From: Aselliscus stoliczkanus
Lineage: Eukaryota; Chordata; Mammalia; Chiroptera; Hipposideridae
DNA length: 64,000 nt
Assembly: GCA_033961575.1 (NCBI GenBank)
Contig: CM066737.1
Coordinates: 97,306,709-97,370,708 of the forward strand
Direction of reading: 5' to 3'
The position numbers were made by a program, and so were the translations under genes. The notes under the pieces were generated by a model. It ran no database searches, was not told the origin of the DNA, and was given only the letters and a program-made list of their open reading frames with translations. Of the stretch, positions 47,039 to 58,770 are shown piece after piece (position 1 is the stretch's first letter; every line of letters starts with the position of its first letter).

Positions 47039-49054
47039 ATGTTCTGTAAACTTAAAGTTAGTTTTACAATTTCGTGTCTCACATTTTTTTTACATGATAT
47101 GATTTCATCTCATGTAATAATACATATAGCAGATGCTCATAAATACAAGTCGATTTATGGTTTTCAAAACCGCCAGTGTTTCAAAACAAAGAAGTGAAAT
47201 TGAAGCAAATATTGTTTATATGTGCTAATGTATAATAGTTATTCCAGCAGTTATTCCAAATATAAACTTTAGTGGAAATCAAATGACTCAGTAAGTTTTC
47301 CCAGTCCTTTCTGAGATTGGGGATGCCAGCATGGTACAGGACAGATGGCTAAGAATGGTTTAAATATATATATAATTATAGGCTGATAAGCTCTTAAGAA
47401 AAAGGAGAAAAAGAAAATATCTTCTAGGTTGAGTATGTGCATTAATCTTAAAATAATGTAAATTTAATGAAATTCTTAAATAAAAGATATAATGTTCAAT
47501 AGATTTCCCTCTTTAATAATTTAGAAATTATAAGTAATATATTAATAAAACATAAGATTAAAAAGTTTCCAGTATCCTCATTGGTCTAGAGTAGGGTAAT
47601 GTTTCTTAAGTTATAACCACTTGATTAGTGAATGTGAAAAATGGAAATCATTATCATTAATTTATGTGGTTAACCCTGAAGAAATAGGCTACAATCTGAG
47701 GAAGTTCCTAAGAGTTTCTCTCTGGCAATTTACTAGAAATACAGACATTAAATAAATCAATGCATCAATAAATATTAAATATTCATTGACTCACTGTTTA
47801 TACTGTAACTATTCATTAAAATGAGTTTGAATTGATTCCTGATCAAGATATAATAATGGCATTAAAACAAGAAGTAAAGAAGGGACCATACTGAGGTGGG
47901 AGCAGTGGTAAAGCCATAAAAACTAAGGATAGTTAGAAAATGCTGAGGTTTGTGGCAGCCAAGAGAACTAATAAAAAAATCCTACCAGTTTGTCAGGATT
48001 AATAAATTTGCATAGCTATGAAACATGCTGGCAAAAAGGAAAAGGGAATATCAAGTTACTTGGGCCCCAGGCAGACATGCTATAAAACACGTCAGTCTGC
48101 TGGTGCAGGAGTTTAGCATGTCCTTTTATCAAAAAGCCTACGACCGGGGTTGAGGTAATAAGAAGTAAAATCCTATTTACTGGACAGGAACAGATAGACT
48201 GTGTTCTAATTTTACAATGGAACAGAGACCAGAATAATATTTAGAAGTCGACCAGTGTCATAATGGTCTAGACTTTGGCTGTGGGTAAACTCCCCCCAGC
48301 AAAAAAATTCTGCCTGGTCACGTCCAAAACTCAGTTCTGTTGGAGGGTGTAAATGCTTTCTTTCAGTGAATGAATTTCCAGTATAGGCTCTTTGCAGCCC
48401 ACAGATCTAATCAGATCTGCTTGACAAGGTCATGGCTACTAGTATGTGGCAAAGGCAATAGTGTCCCATGTTATCTAGAGATGGAGACAACAAACAAAAA
48501 AGGTGGGCCAAGTGTGTCATCATTGTGGCAGCACATTCAAGGACAAGGGCAAGTGTAGTTAGTGTCCACCCTTATTTCAAAAGAATTCCCAATGAGATAT
48601 CTCAACTATTTGTTTTGCTGGATATCATTTCATCAAAGGTTGATTTAAAAGAGCTGTCAGGATTGGGGTCTGATGACATTTGTTGTAACAAGTTTTGGCC
48701 CATAGAGAATTGTGAAATCTGGATCTGTTATAGAAATTGTATTTGGCTCCTTGAGTAGCTTCATGCGACTTTCCTACGAGCCAGATTGAGCATTAAATGA
48801 TGAGCAGGTTTTGGAATGTGGCCAGGGCACTAGCGTTAAGAGGATCTTTCGCCCTACTGAAAGCTACTACACCAGGAATGTACTACAGAGGGCTAAGAAC
48901 AGCAAAAACCCAGGCACCTCCCTCACTCTCACTCTTTCTCAGAAAAATTACCAGAGGAGATCTCAGTGCAGGAGAGCTGCCACAGTTAATGCCAGGACTC
49001 TGATGGTATGAATTTTCTCCTTAGGATTAACCTTAGGCATGCCACACAGTAATA

Positions 49055-49147
49055 ATATGAGCTCACATTCACTGAGCACTTCCCATGCACCAGGGTCCAT
49101 GCAAGACCTCTACATTTTTATCTCACTCAGTCCTCACCATAAACCAT
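49055..49147 (+). mobile_element. MIR SINE fragment
   Basis: TCACTGAGCACTTCCCATGC, CAGGGTCCATGC and ACTCAGTCCTCACC, part of a MIR. Confidence 0.65.
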
Positions 49148-49149
49148 CA

Positions 49150-49795
49150 TGGGAGTCTCCTTCATCCGTAGTTTCGCTTTCCATGGTTTCAGTTACCCGT
49201 GGTCAAGCACAGCCTGAAAATACTAAATGGAGAATTCCAGAAATAATTCTTAAGTTTTACCTTGTGCACTGTTGAGTAGAAATCTCATGACGTCCTACCA
49301 GAGACGTGAACCCTCCCTTTGTCCAGCGGATCTACACTGTGTATACTTTCTACCTGTTAGTCACTTTGCAGCTGTCTTGGTTATCAGATCGGATATCAGA
49401 GAGCACATTCGCATAATTTTATTACAGTATATTGCTGCAACTTTTCCATTTTATTATTAGTTATTGTTTTTAATCTCTTACTGCAACTAATTTATAAATT
49501 AAACTTTACCATAGGTATGTATGTATGGGCATAGGTCTTTTTACTGCACTTTGCTTTATTGCACTTCACAGAGGTTGAGATTTTTACTAATTGAAGGCAG
49601 GACCCTCCACCAGCCAAAAGATTATAACTCGCTTCACTGCAATACTTTATTGTAATGGTCTGGAACTGAACCCACAATATCTCCAAAGTATGCCTGTACA
49701 GGAAAAACTATAGTATACGTAGGGTTCAGTATTACCCATGGTTTCAGGCATCCACTGAAGGTCTTGAAATGTCTCCCCCACAGATAAGGAACAAC
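49150..49795 (+). mobile_element. Tigger-family element hosting another Tigger
   Basis: Left end at 49163 onward (CCGTAGTTTCGCTTTCCATG) and right end (GGTTTCAGGCATCCACTGAA, then CCCCACAGATAAGGAACAAC). The middle ATAGGTATGTATGTA is interrupted at about 49516 by the element listed next. Confidence 0.82.
49516..49696 (+). mobile_element. Tigger1-like remnant nested in a Tigger
   Basis: TTGCTTTATTGCACTTCACA, a jump to GGACCCTCCACCAGCCAAAA, and the TCTCCAAAGTATGCCTG end, followed by TA. Same internally deleted design as the copy at 45885. Confidence 0.85.
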
Positions 49796-49814
49796 TGTTG
49801 TATTATTTGTATCC

Positions 49815-50285
49815 CTATCTGTGATTCACTGCAATGAAGTTTTGATTCTACACCCCTTCCTTTATCCATGCCCTTTGCTGTGTGGCTTTACAGGTCCTTT
49901 CACTAAAAATGCAGTCTCTTTCCCTGTACTGACTTTGTGGCTTGCTTTGGCCAAAAGAGTGCAGACATGCCATTATGCCAATTCTGAGCCTGGGCCTCTA
50001 GAGGCCTCCCAGGTTTCTGCTTTGCTCACTTGCACCTGTGCCATCTAGGAGACCATGTCCAGGCTAGCCATGCTGAAGAAACTAAAACTCCTGGAGCAGA
50101 ACTGAGTCATCCCTGTCACCTCTGCTGGAGCCAGCCTGTACCTGCCAGCCTCCAGACATTCGAGAAGCCCAGCCAAAATAAGCGGAGCTCCTCCAGGGAA
50201 CACCAACTGGCTCCAGATGTATCAGCAATAACTGCTTATTAGTGAAGCCCACTGACATCCTGTGATTGATCATTATGCAGCATTG
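49815..50285 (+). mobile_element. Probable MaLR/MLT1-like LTR remnant
   Basis: TTGGCCAAAAGAGTGCAGAC, CTGAGCCTGGGCCTCTAGAG and GTCCAGGCTAGCCATGCTG resemble MaLR-type LTR text. Diverged and uncertain. Confidence 0.5.
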
Positions 50286-50304
50286 TAGCAGCAGAAACTC
50301 CTGT

Positions 50305-50412
50305 GCCATTTATAAACAGAAAGACAGAGATACAAAGAGGTTAACTAACTTGCCCAAATCAATAAGAGTAGAGCTGGGATATGAGCTACTCATACAACTT
50401 TGCAGGAAATTA
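50305..50412 (-). mobile_element. MIR SINE fragment
   Basis: GATACAAAGAGGTTAACTAA, CTTGCCCAAATCA and AGAGCTGGGATATGAGCT, a degraded MIR. Confidence 0.6.
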
Positions 50413-51294
50413 GAAATAATTTCTATATAAGGTCAATATTGTACAACTATGTTTAAAAGCCCTTTTAAAACTCGAATCATTTTGGTTTGCCTTCATTCAG
50501 GAGGGTCTTCAGCAAAGACTCAGAAACTGATCTTGACATTATAGCTGATACCACCAACTAGACAAACAAAAACAGGGATGCTTGGTAGCCAGAGAGAATA
50601 TTCTTTCTTTGTGTGACTTGTGTTAAGAGGAGTTTTATCTTTATCTGTAAAATGGCTGTATTGAGAGCAGCCCTTGTGAGTAGCAGCATCTATGAAAAAC
50701 AAAGAGCCCCTCAGTATAAGGGCATTGCTATAATGGATGACACTGACTTTCATGTGACTTCTGCCACCAACGTCAGAGTTACATCTCATTTACTCAACCA
50801 CTGAGAGAAATGGTGAGAGGGGGAATTGGAAAACTTGAATATTAATAGCAGTACATCAATTCAATTTACCATGGCTCACTAATGAGGTGAACTCCTACTG
50901 TATGGAGGTTGCAAGTTCAAACTCCACCACTGCAATTGGACCCATGTGGGTACTTAAGTCTCCGGCACCAGCTGCAGCAGTATGGGCTGGGAGGAGAAAC
51001 CTGTTCTTGGGATAAGCATTACTACAGAAATTGCTCACACAGAGCAGCTCAGAAAATTGAAAGATACTGTAGGTCATCTATTTCATTACCTGGGGACATG
51101 GACAATGTCTTTATCATAAAGGGAAGAAAGATTAAGCTACTAGAGTACAGGAGAAATTAGTAAATTGTTTTACACAGTAAGTTTTCATTCTTTACTCAAT
51201 AAAGTCTATATCTGAAGTGTAATAAAAGATCTGTTCCTCTTTAACTAGATTAACCTTCTGTATACAGAAGCTTTAATATATAATAAGAGACCAG

Positions 51295-51720
51295 TGACTT
51301 GAGCTTTGATTTGAGGGTTGACAAAGACTCTCTCCTTGACCACACTTTAGTCAGGTTCCTCTAAGTCATCTTCTTTACATGGCCTCAACTTTGGCCCGAT
51401 CCTATCCTTGCCAGGCCTGCTTAGCTGAGTTTTAGCAAGAAACCTGATAAGTCGGTTGAGATAGAATCCCCCACCCTTGATATCTGAGCATCCTGGCCTG
51501 TCTTCAGCAAAAGTCTCCTAACCCTTGATATCTCCTCTTAGTAATTTTCCATTTACCAACCCTGTCATTCTGCTCGTTGGCCATAAATCCCCAGCTGTCT
51601 TTGCTGTCTTCAGTTGAGCCCTATCTCTCCTCCCTACTGTAAAAGTCTTCATACGTTTTGCGATATTCCTGAATAAAGCCTTCCTTAGCATTTTAACAAT
51701 ATTAGAATAATTTTTTAACA
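51295..51720 (+). mobile_element. Possible solo LTR with polyadenylation signal
   Basis: TGACTTGAGCTTTGATTTGA to TTTTTTAACA, with AATAAA at 51672-51677 after a pyrimidine-rich region. It looks like a retroviral LTR by layout; the family is not recognised and no duplications were found. Confidence 0.5.
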
Positions 51721-52525
51721 GGGTTCACCCTGTAAGAAAAACACAGAAAATTCAAGGGAGCCACCAAAAAAAATGCCTATTGACAAAGTTGAGATAAATG
51801 AATAAAGTTTGGGGACACACTGTCTATAATGAAATAAAACGATATGGTTTAATAACAACTCAGCTCAGCCAAAATATGGAAATGGGAACTCCAATTTCAC
51901 TGAATTTTCTAAAAATTACAATTAAAGTAGAAAGATTTTTTTTGCTTCAACACTTATTAGAAAATTGTTCTCAGATATATATGTTCACATTTCTGCCTTA
52001 GTAACTAAAGAAATAGTAAATATTGTTAAAAGAGTTTTTTGATGAAAAAAACCTCCAGAGCTTTGTGTCACCACACCAAACATCAGGGATCACTACTCAG
52101 AATGATATATGTAGAAAATACTAGAGATTGAGTTCAGCGTGTAGGATGAGCCAAACACACCTTGAAAGTTGCTCTTAGATAAAATCTTTGATAATCAACT
52201 TATTTCTTCTTGTTTCCCTCTTTCTTCTGAAAATTATATGAACACAAAAATGCAATGTCCACCCATTGGATTTGAATTAATATTTCAACTGACTTGTCTT
52301 GAAAATATTTAAATAATAAAACCAAATCTATACAATTGTTTCCTGTCTCTAAAATGCTAAGAAAATGGACTTCCTGTAAAATGACAGAATAGATAGACAC
52401 TGTGCTAACTGCCTCCCAGGATCACACCAAAATTACAAATAATTTATACAACATTCAACCACGGATGTCCCCGGAACACTAGATGAACAGAACCTCTAAA
52501 TGAAGAACATAAAGAGGAGGCCACG

Positions 52526-53456
52526 CGAGGGTGTGGAGAAAAGGGAACCCTGGTGCACTGTTGGTGGGACTGCAAATTGGTGCAGCCATTATGGAAATCA
52601 GTATGGAGGTATCTCAAAACACTGGAAATGGAACTGCCGTATGACCCAGCAATTCCCCTCTTGGGAATCTACCCAGAGGAATCCAAGATGCTAATTCGAA
52701 AAAATATATGCACCCCTATGTTTATTGCAGTGCTATTTACAATAGCCAAGACTTGGAAACAACCAAAATGCCCATCGGTAGATGACTGGATTAAAAAACT
52801 GTGGTACATTTATACAATGGAGTATCACTCTGCTATAAAGAAGAATGAAATTGTACCATTTGCAACAATATGGATGGCCCTAGAGACTATTTTGTTGAGT
52901 GAAATAAGTCAGAGAAAGACAAATACCACATGATCTCACTTATATGTGGAATTTGAAAAACTGAATGAATGAGCATAAGAAACAGAAATAGTTTCATAGA
53001 TATAGAAGAAAAACAGGGTTGCTAGTTGGGAGAGGGGTGGGGATGAGGGAGAAGGGGAAAGGATTAGACAGCATAAATAGGTAACTACAGTATTGTCACA
53101 GGGATATGAAAGACAGTTCGGGGAATATAATGTTGTTAAAATTTTGTGGGGTGTCAGATGGTCACATGTTTTGTTAGGGAGACCACTTCATGGATGGAGT
53201 AGAGGCTTGATCACGGCACTGAATACCTGAAATTGATGTTGTATAATATTGTATGCCAACAGTAATTGAATATATAGACAGTCACGGGATGTGGATTATA
53301 CGGTGGAAGGGAGTCAAAGGAATTGTAATAGATAGTATGAGATGGGGGGGAGGGGAGACTGGGGGGAGGGGGTTTGTCACTTTGAGGGGTAAAAAGTATA
53401 ACTATTGCACTTTGTTGTACACCTGAAGCTAATTAAAAGTATATATAAATAAAAAA
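52526..53456 (+). mobile_element. 5'-truncated LINE-1 inside the 5'UTR of copy C
   Basis: 931 bp of ORF2 tail (frame with [19 protein letters not shown] and WYIYTMEYHSAIKK) plus 3'UTR, with exact 15-bp duplications AAAGAGGAGGCCACG (52511-52525, 53457-53471). This is the standard 3'UTR with a single block, unlike the host element. Confidence 0.95.
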
Positions 53457-54322
53457 AAAGAGGAGGCCACGTCAAGTTTGGTAGGAGAGGTGTAGACGAG
53501 AGAGGGCGAAACCGGTGAGGGATGCCTCAGCCATGGGGAGGCTTCTCCGGTTGGGGGAGAGACACTCCAGCCCCACACAGAGCTCACCAGCGCAGAGTTC
53601 CTTTGCCGGGAAGAGGAGTTCCACGATAGCTGGCAGTGAATTAGTGAGGACTCTCTTTGCTCAGCTCAGAGAGGCTGAGAACGGCTAGAGAATCAGTGGG
53701 GATGGCACACAGGCTTGCTCACTGGTGAGCACTTACCTGGTTCCTGGTGGAGGGAGTGGCTCTGTGAGCCGGGAGCCTGCGGGGACGGACTGAACTGAGC
53801 ACCTTTGGTGCAGAAACTGGAGGTTTGGAGACCATTGTTCGCCTGGTGTGGAGCGTGCACCTAAGTGGTGAACAGGAGGGTGCCATTTTGTCAGGGTTGG
53901 GCTCTTCCACAGAGGGTCAGGTCTGGGACCTCATTGGTCTGGTGGAATTGGCGCAGAAGTGCGTGTGTGCTCTGTGTGCACATGCATGTGGCCTTGGATC
54001 CCCACCCTCCACACAGCTTGTGCTGCATTGCCAGGGGAACGCCTGGTGGGCGTGCTCCGGCTCCAACAGGCTGCTCACTGAGCCTTGGGAGTGTGCAAGC
54101 TGCCTCAGGTCCCCACTCTCTGCACTGTGTTTGCAGAGTTGCCAGGCTGGTGACTGGTTGTCGGGCTGCTCAGCCTGATCTGTAAGGGACTGATTGGGAC
54201 AGGTTGAGACTGGGAGATTTCCTGGGAGTGTTGGGCCATGAGCTATGTGCCTGTATGATCCAGCCAGGGCTCTCCTGGTGATCTATTTAATACATCAAAG
54301 CAATCCCAGAACAACAGCCAGA

Positions 54323-55178
54323 ATGAGGAAACAACAACAAAAAAAATGTCACAAGTAAAAGATCAGAAGAAACCTCCAGAAATGGAACTAAATGAAACAG
54401 AGGGATCCAACCTTTCAGAAATAGAGTTTAGAACACTGATGATAAGAATGTTTAACAAACTTAGTGAGGACATAAGGAAGGATAGACAAATCATGAAAAA
54501 CAACAAGTTAGAACTAAAGAATACAATAACTGAAATGAACACACTCGAAGGAATCATGAATAAAGTAGATGAAGCAGAGAATCAGATCAGCGATTTGGAA
54601 GACAAAATAGCAGAAATCACCCAGTTGGAACAAAAAGACCAAAGAATGAAAAACAATGAAAATAGTTTAAGAGCCCTATGGGATAAGATGAAACACAACT
54701 TTGACATTTTAGGAATACCAGAAGAGAAGAAGCAAGGGGTCGAGAATGTATTTGAAAAAATAATGACTGAAAACTTCCCTACCCTGGTGAAGGAAATCAA
54801 CATACATGCCCAGGAAGTGCAGAGGGTTCCAAACAAGCTGAACCCAAACAGGTCCACACCAAGACACATCATAGTTAAAATGGCAAAGCTTAAAGACAGA
54901 CAGAATCCTAAAGGCAGCAAGAGAAAGACAGCAGGTTACATACAAAGGAACTCCTATTACACTAACAGCCGACTTGTCTACAGAAACTCCGCAGGCCAGA
55001 AGGGAGTGGCAGGAGATATTCAAAGTGACACAAAATAAAGGCCTACAACCAAGATTGCTCTACCCTTCATGGCTATCACTTAAAATTGAAGGAGAAAAAG
55101 CTTCTCAGAAATAAATAAGCTTAAGGAATTCATTACCACCAAGCCAGCACTGCAAGGAATGTAAAAAGGGCTTTTTTA
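54323..55178 (+). pseudogene. LINE-1 ORF1 of copy C, broken
   Basis: Start ATG at 54323, then an insertion-type frame change before MSQVKDQKKPPEMELNETEG. It stays open to about 54895, where the 4-nt loss (GACAGACAG against GACAGAGACAG in copy B) shifts the frame. A later small loss lies near 55095 (GAGAAAAAGCTT). Not functional. Confidence 0.9.
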
Positions 55179-56574
55179 AACAAAAGAAAGGGGTAAACAA
55201 GCTAACCTAGGAAGACCAGTAATACAAATAACAAAATGGCAATACATATGCATCTATCAGTAATCATTTTAAATGTGAACGGGCTAAATGCTCCAAACAA
55301 AAGACAGAGAGTGGCTGAGTGGATAAGAAAATAGGACACATGTATATGCTGTTTACAGATGGAATAAGATATTTCATGTAAATAGAAATGAGAGGGGAAA
55401 AAAGCTGGAGTAGCAGTACTTATTTTGGACAAAATAGACTTCAAAATGAAGACTACAATAAAAGACAAAGAAGGGCACTATAACCCTAATAAACATCTAT
55501 GCACCCAACATAGGAACTCCTAATTATATATAACAGATTTTGACAGACATAAAGACAGAGATCAACAGTAACACTATCATAGTAGGGGACTTCAACACCC
55601 CATTGTCACCAATGGACAGATCCTCTAGACTGAAAATCGACATGGAAAGAGTGGCCTTAAATGACACTTTAGACCAGCTGGACTTCGTCTATATTTTTAG
55701 AGCATTTCACCCAGAAACAACAGAATATACATTCTTCTCAAGTGCACATGGGACATTTTCCAAGATAGACCACATGTTAGGCTACAAAACAAGTCTCAGT
55801 AAATTTAAGTAGATTGAAATCATATGAAGCAGATATAAAGGAAAAATTGATGGTTGCTGGCTGGGATGGGGTGGGGATGAGGGAGAGGGGGAAGGTTTTG
55901 GACAGCGTAGGTGGGTGACTACAATGTTGCCACAGGGATATGGGGTGCAGTTGGGTATGTAATTGATAATGTTGTGAAGAGACTATTATGTTAAGTGAAA
56001 TAAGTCAGTTGGAGAAATACCATATGATCTCACTTATACATGGAATCTGCAAAACTGAATGAACGAGCAAAGTAAACAGAAACAGACTCATACATATAGA
56101 GGAAAAACTGAGGGTTGCTAGTTGGGAGGGGGGTGGGAATGAGGGAGAAGGGGAAGGGATTAGACAGCATAAATAGACAACTACAATATTGCTACAGGGA
56201 TATGAAAGACAGTTCAGGGAATATAATAATGTTGTAAAAATTTTGTGGCGTGTCAGATGGTCATATGTCTTATTAGGGAGACCACTTCATGGATAGAGTA
56301 GAGGTTGATCACTGCACTGTACACCTGAAGTTGATGTTGTATAATATTGTATGCCAACTGTAATTGAATATATAGATAGTCACGGGATGTGGAGTATACT
56401 GTGGAAGGGAGTCAAAGGAACTGTAATAGATATGTATGATTTGCGGGGGAGTGGGGTGGCGAACTGGGGGAGGGAGCTTGTCACTTTGAGGGGTAAAAAG
56501 GATAACTAGTGCACTGTGCTGTACACCTGAAACTAATTTTTTTTTAAATGTTTATTTCACAATAAAAGAATTTT

Positions 56575-56696
56575 CAGTGTGTGTGTGTGTTGTTTTTTTT
56601 TTGAGGGCAGTGTCACTGGCCCTCACATGCAGGACCCGAACCGGGGCCACTGGCCTCCCAAGCCAGCGCCCAACCACCACACTACTCGGCCAGCCC
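56575..56696 (-). mobile_element. Short-form SINE in the tail of copy C
   Basis: Reversed head-only copy with a (GT)n/poly-T tail at 56577-56601 and exact 14-bp duplications AATAAAAGAATTTT (56561-56574, 56697-56710). In PHEX sense. Confidence 0.93.
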
Positions 56697-56924
56697 AATA
56701 AAAGAATTTTGAAAAAAATGCTAAGAAATAGGAAATGTGTGTCTTTCATTTTTATAAGATCTTAATATATGAATAATTCTCGATAAGGGTGAATTAATAA
56801 TAGAAAAAGCCACTAAGTCTCCTCATTATGACTGTTCTCCTCATTCCAGTCATAAAGATGGTGAAAATTCAAATGTTTTCCAGAAAAAAGGAACAGAACA
56901 GAGCATTGACTTAAAGCTAGATAG

Positions 56925-57127
56925 TCTGGGCCTGAACCTACTTAAAACATTTTCAAGGTGTATAATCTTGAGGACTGACTTAAAGCCTGACCCAATTTCC
57001 TCATCTGGAAAATGGGGCAGTCATAGCAATTATAGGGCCATTGTGAGGATTAAATGAGTTAACACATTGAAGCACTTAGAAGAGTGCGAGACATCCAGTT
57101 AAACCTCAGTAAAAGTTAACGACTTGA
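56925..57127 (+). mobile_element. MIR SINE
   Basis: CAATTTCCTCATCTGGAAAA, GGATTAAATGAGTTAACACA and AGCACTTAGAAGAGTGC, nearly full-length MIR. Confidence 0.88.
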
Positions 57128-58424
57128 TTGTCATTGCCAGATTCTTAAAACATTATATCCTGACCATCACAGTCGCAATAGGCCCATGGTGCCCAATCCT
57201 TCCCTTCCCGGCCATCAGCGGGGTCTTCACCTGCCCTCCAGGGATGTGGATATCTATCTGGGGGCATTTACTCATATATTACAGATATCATAAATTATCA
57301 ATAATAAAAAGGAATTGGAAGAGAACAATAACAAGTAATAACTTCAGACATCCCTCCCCGCCACACACATACCCCTAATTCTCCCTCCTGTCATTTAGGT
57401 CATGAGCATACAGATCAGGGTGTGTCACAGTGGAATAGGAGCATCATCTCTATATATAGTGACAATACATCATGGATTCTCTAAAGTAGTGCCACTTTCA
57501 TATCCTGTGTACAACTTTCCCCCCAAACAGCTTGTTAAATGTTTAGCTAATATGCTGTATTTTAAAATTATGCATGATCTTCTTCTAAATAAGACAAAAA
57601 TTAAAGAAGTTCTCTGACATACAAGGTCCTGATTTTGGATTCTGAAGATTGGAGAGAGAATGTTGGCACAAAAGGCACAAAATGACATATTTAGTTTGGC
57701 TTCCAAAGTATTGACCAAGATTTAATGTGGGAGATTTCACATTAAAAATCTGTATTTCTGACTTATTTCAAAACAAAACAAAACAAAACAAAAACAGAAC
57801 TCTAGCAGAACCCTTGGCGGGCATCCTGCATGAAGAGAGCCTGAGCTGAACCGTGGAGAGTACATTCATTCCTATTCACCACTATCGTGTCCCAGACACT
57901 GAGGCCCAGGGGCAGTTGCCACTCACCACTGCACTTTCCCTGGCTTTTTCTGACACCCAGCCAACTTTACTCCTGTATGTTATTTAATGTTCCTCACTGG
58001 CTGTGAGGGTATTTGATTTTGGGATCCTGGCTTTCGCCTTGACTGAGTCCTTTGCACTGAACATCTTTAACTTGCAGAATCCACCCCCACTGAGTCCCTG
58101 AGCCAATGAGAACCAAGTCTGAGGTGTTTACCTCAGAGTAGGGTCTGGAATTTGTCTCCTTGTCTAAATTGGTATGCCAGAAAACCTGAAGCATCCTCAC
58201 CAAGTAGCAGCTTGACTCCAACTCTCACCCCGTATTCCCAGGCCATGAATCCTGGTGTTGTCTGACTCCTTCCTGCTGACAGTAGAGCCCTCTGTGAAAC
58301 TCAGCTGGTCAGGAGCTGAAGACCCCAGCTTCCATGTCCTGGCTACAAGCACCTATTCACCCAGGGACTGAGCCCTGTCACACTGAACTCAAAGAGATCT
58401 CTCTTCAACTCTTTAGATGGGCAC

Positions 58425-58770
58425 TGTCCAGTATGGCAGCCACACATGGCAATTGAACACCTGAAATGTGGCTGGTCCAAATTGAGATATGCTATAAGTA
58501 TAAAATGCACATGGGGTTTGAAAGACTTATTGTGAAATAAATCATATAAACCATTGCATTAACAACTTTGATATTAATTACTTGTTGAAATGATAATATT
58601 TTAAATATATTTGGTTAAACAAAATGTATTATAAAAATTAATTGTGCTTGTCTCCCTTTACTTTTTTTAATGAGGTTACTAGAAAATGTAAAAATACATA
58701 CGTGGCTCATCATAATCTAGTTCTATTGGCTAGTGCTACTTTAGGTGATGAAGACAATCACTGTCTAGAG
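58425..58770 (+). mobile_element. hAT-type DNA transposon remnant
   Basis: Left end GCACTGTCCAGTATGGCAGC with AATTGAACACCTGAAATGTG, an AT-rich middle, and right end TTCTATTGGCTAGTGCTAC, which mirrors the left. Subfamily not certain. Confidence 0.7.

Larger units (their letters stand above)
52365..56714 (+). mobile_element. Rearranged half-LINE-1, copy C, with two later insertions
   Basis: Flanked by 14-bp duplications AAAATGCTAAGAAA (52351-52364, 56715-56728). The 5'UTR is split by an L1 fragment (52526-53456) and the tail by a SINE (56575-56696). The rest follows copy A: ORF1, deleted endonuclease region ending at 55829, 3'UTR block 1 (about 55845), ORF2 tail piece, block 2 (about 56105). 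The tail shares CTAA-T9-AAATG with copy A and then runs through TTTATTTCACAATAAAAG before the A-run. Confidence 0.94.

Noticed and set aside
48370..48760. Two overlapping plus-strand frames; one begins NFQYR, a string I also associate with PHEX exon 10, and another frame shows a cysteine-rich CHHCGSTF stretch
   Set aside because: Wrong strand for PHEX, the match ends after five residues, no splice sites, and the cysteine-rich frame has stops nearby. Could be an unrecognised old pseudogene, but I cannot support it.
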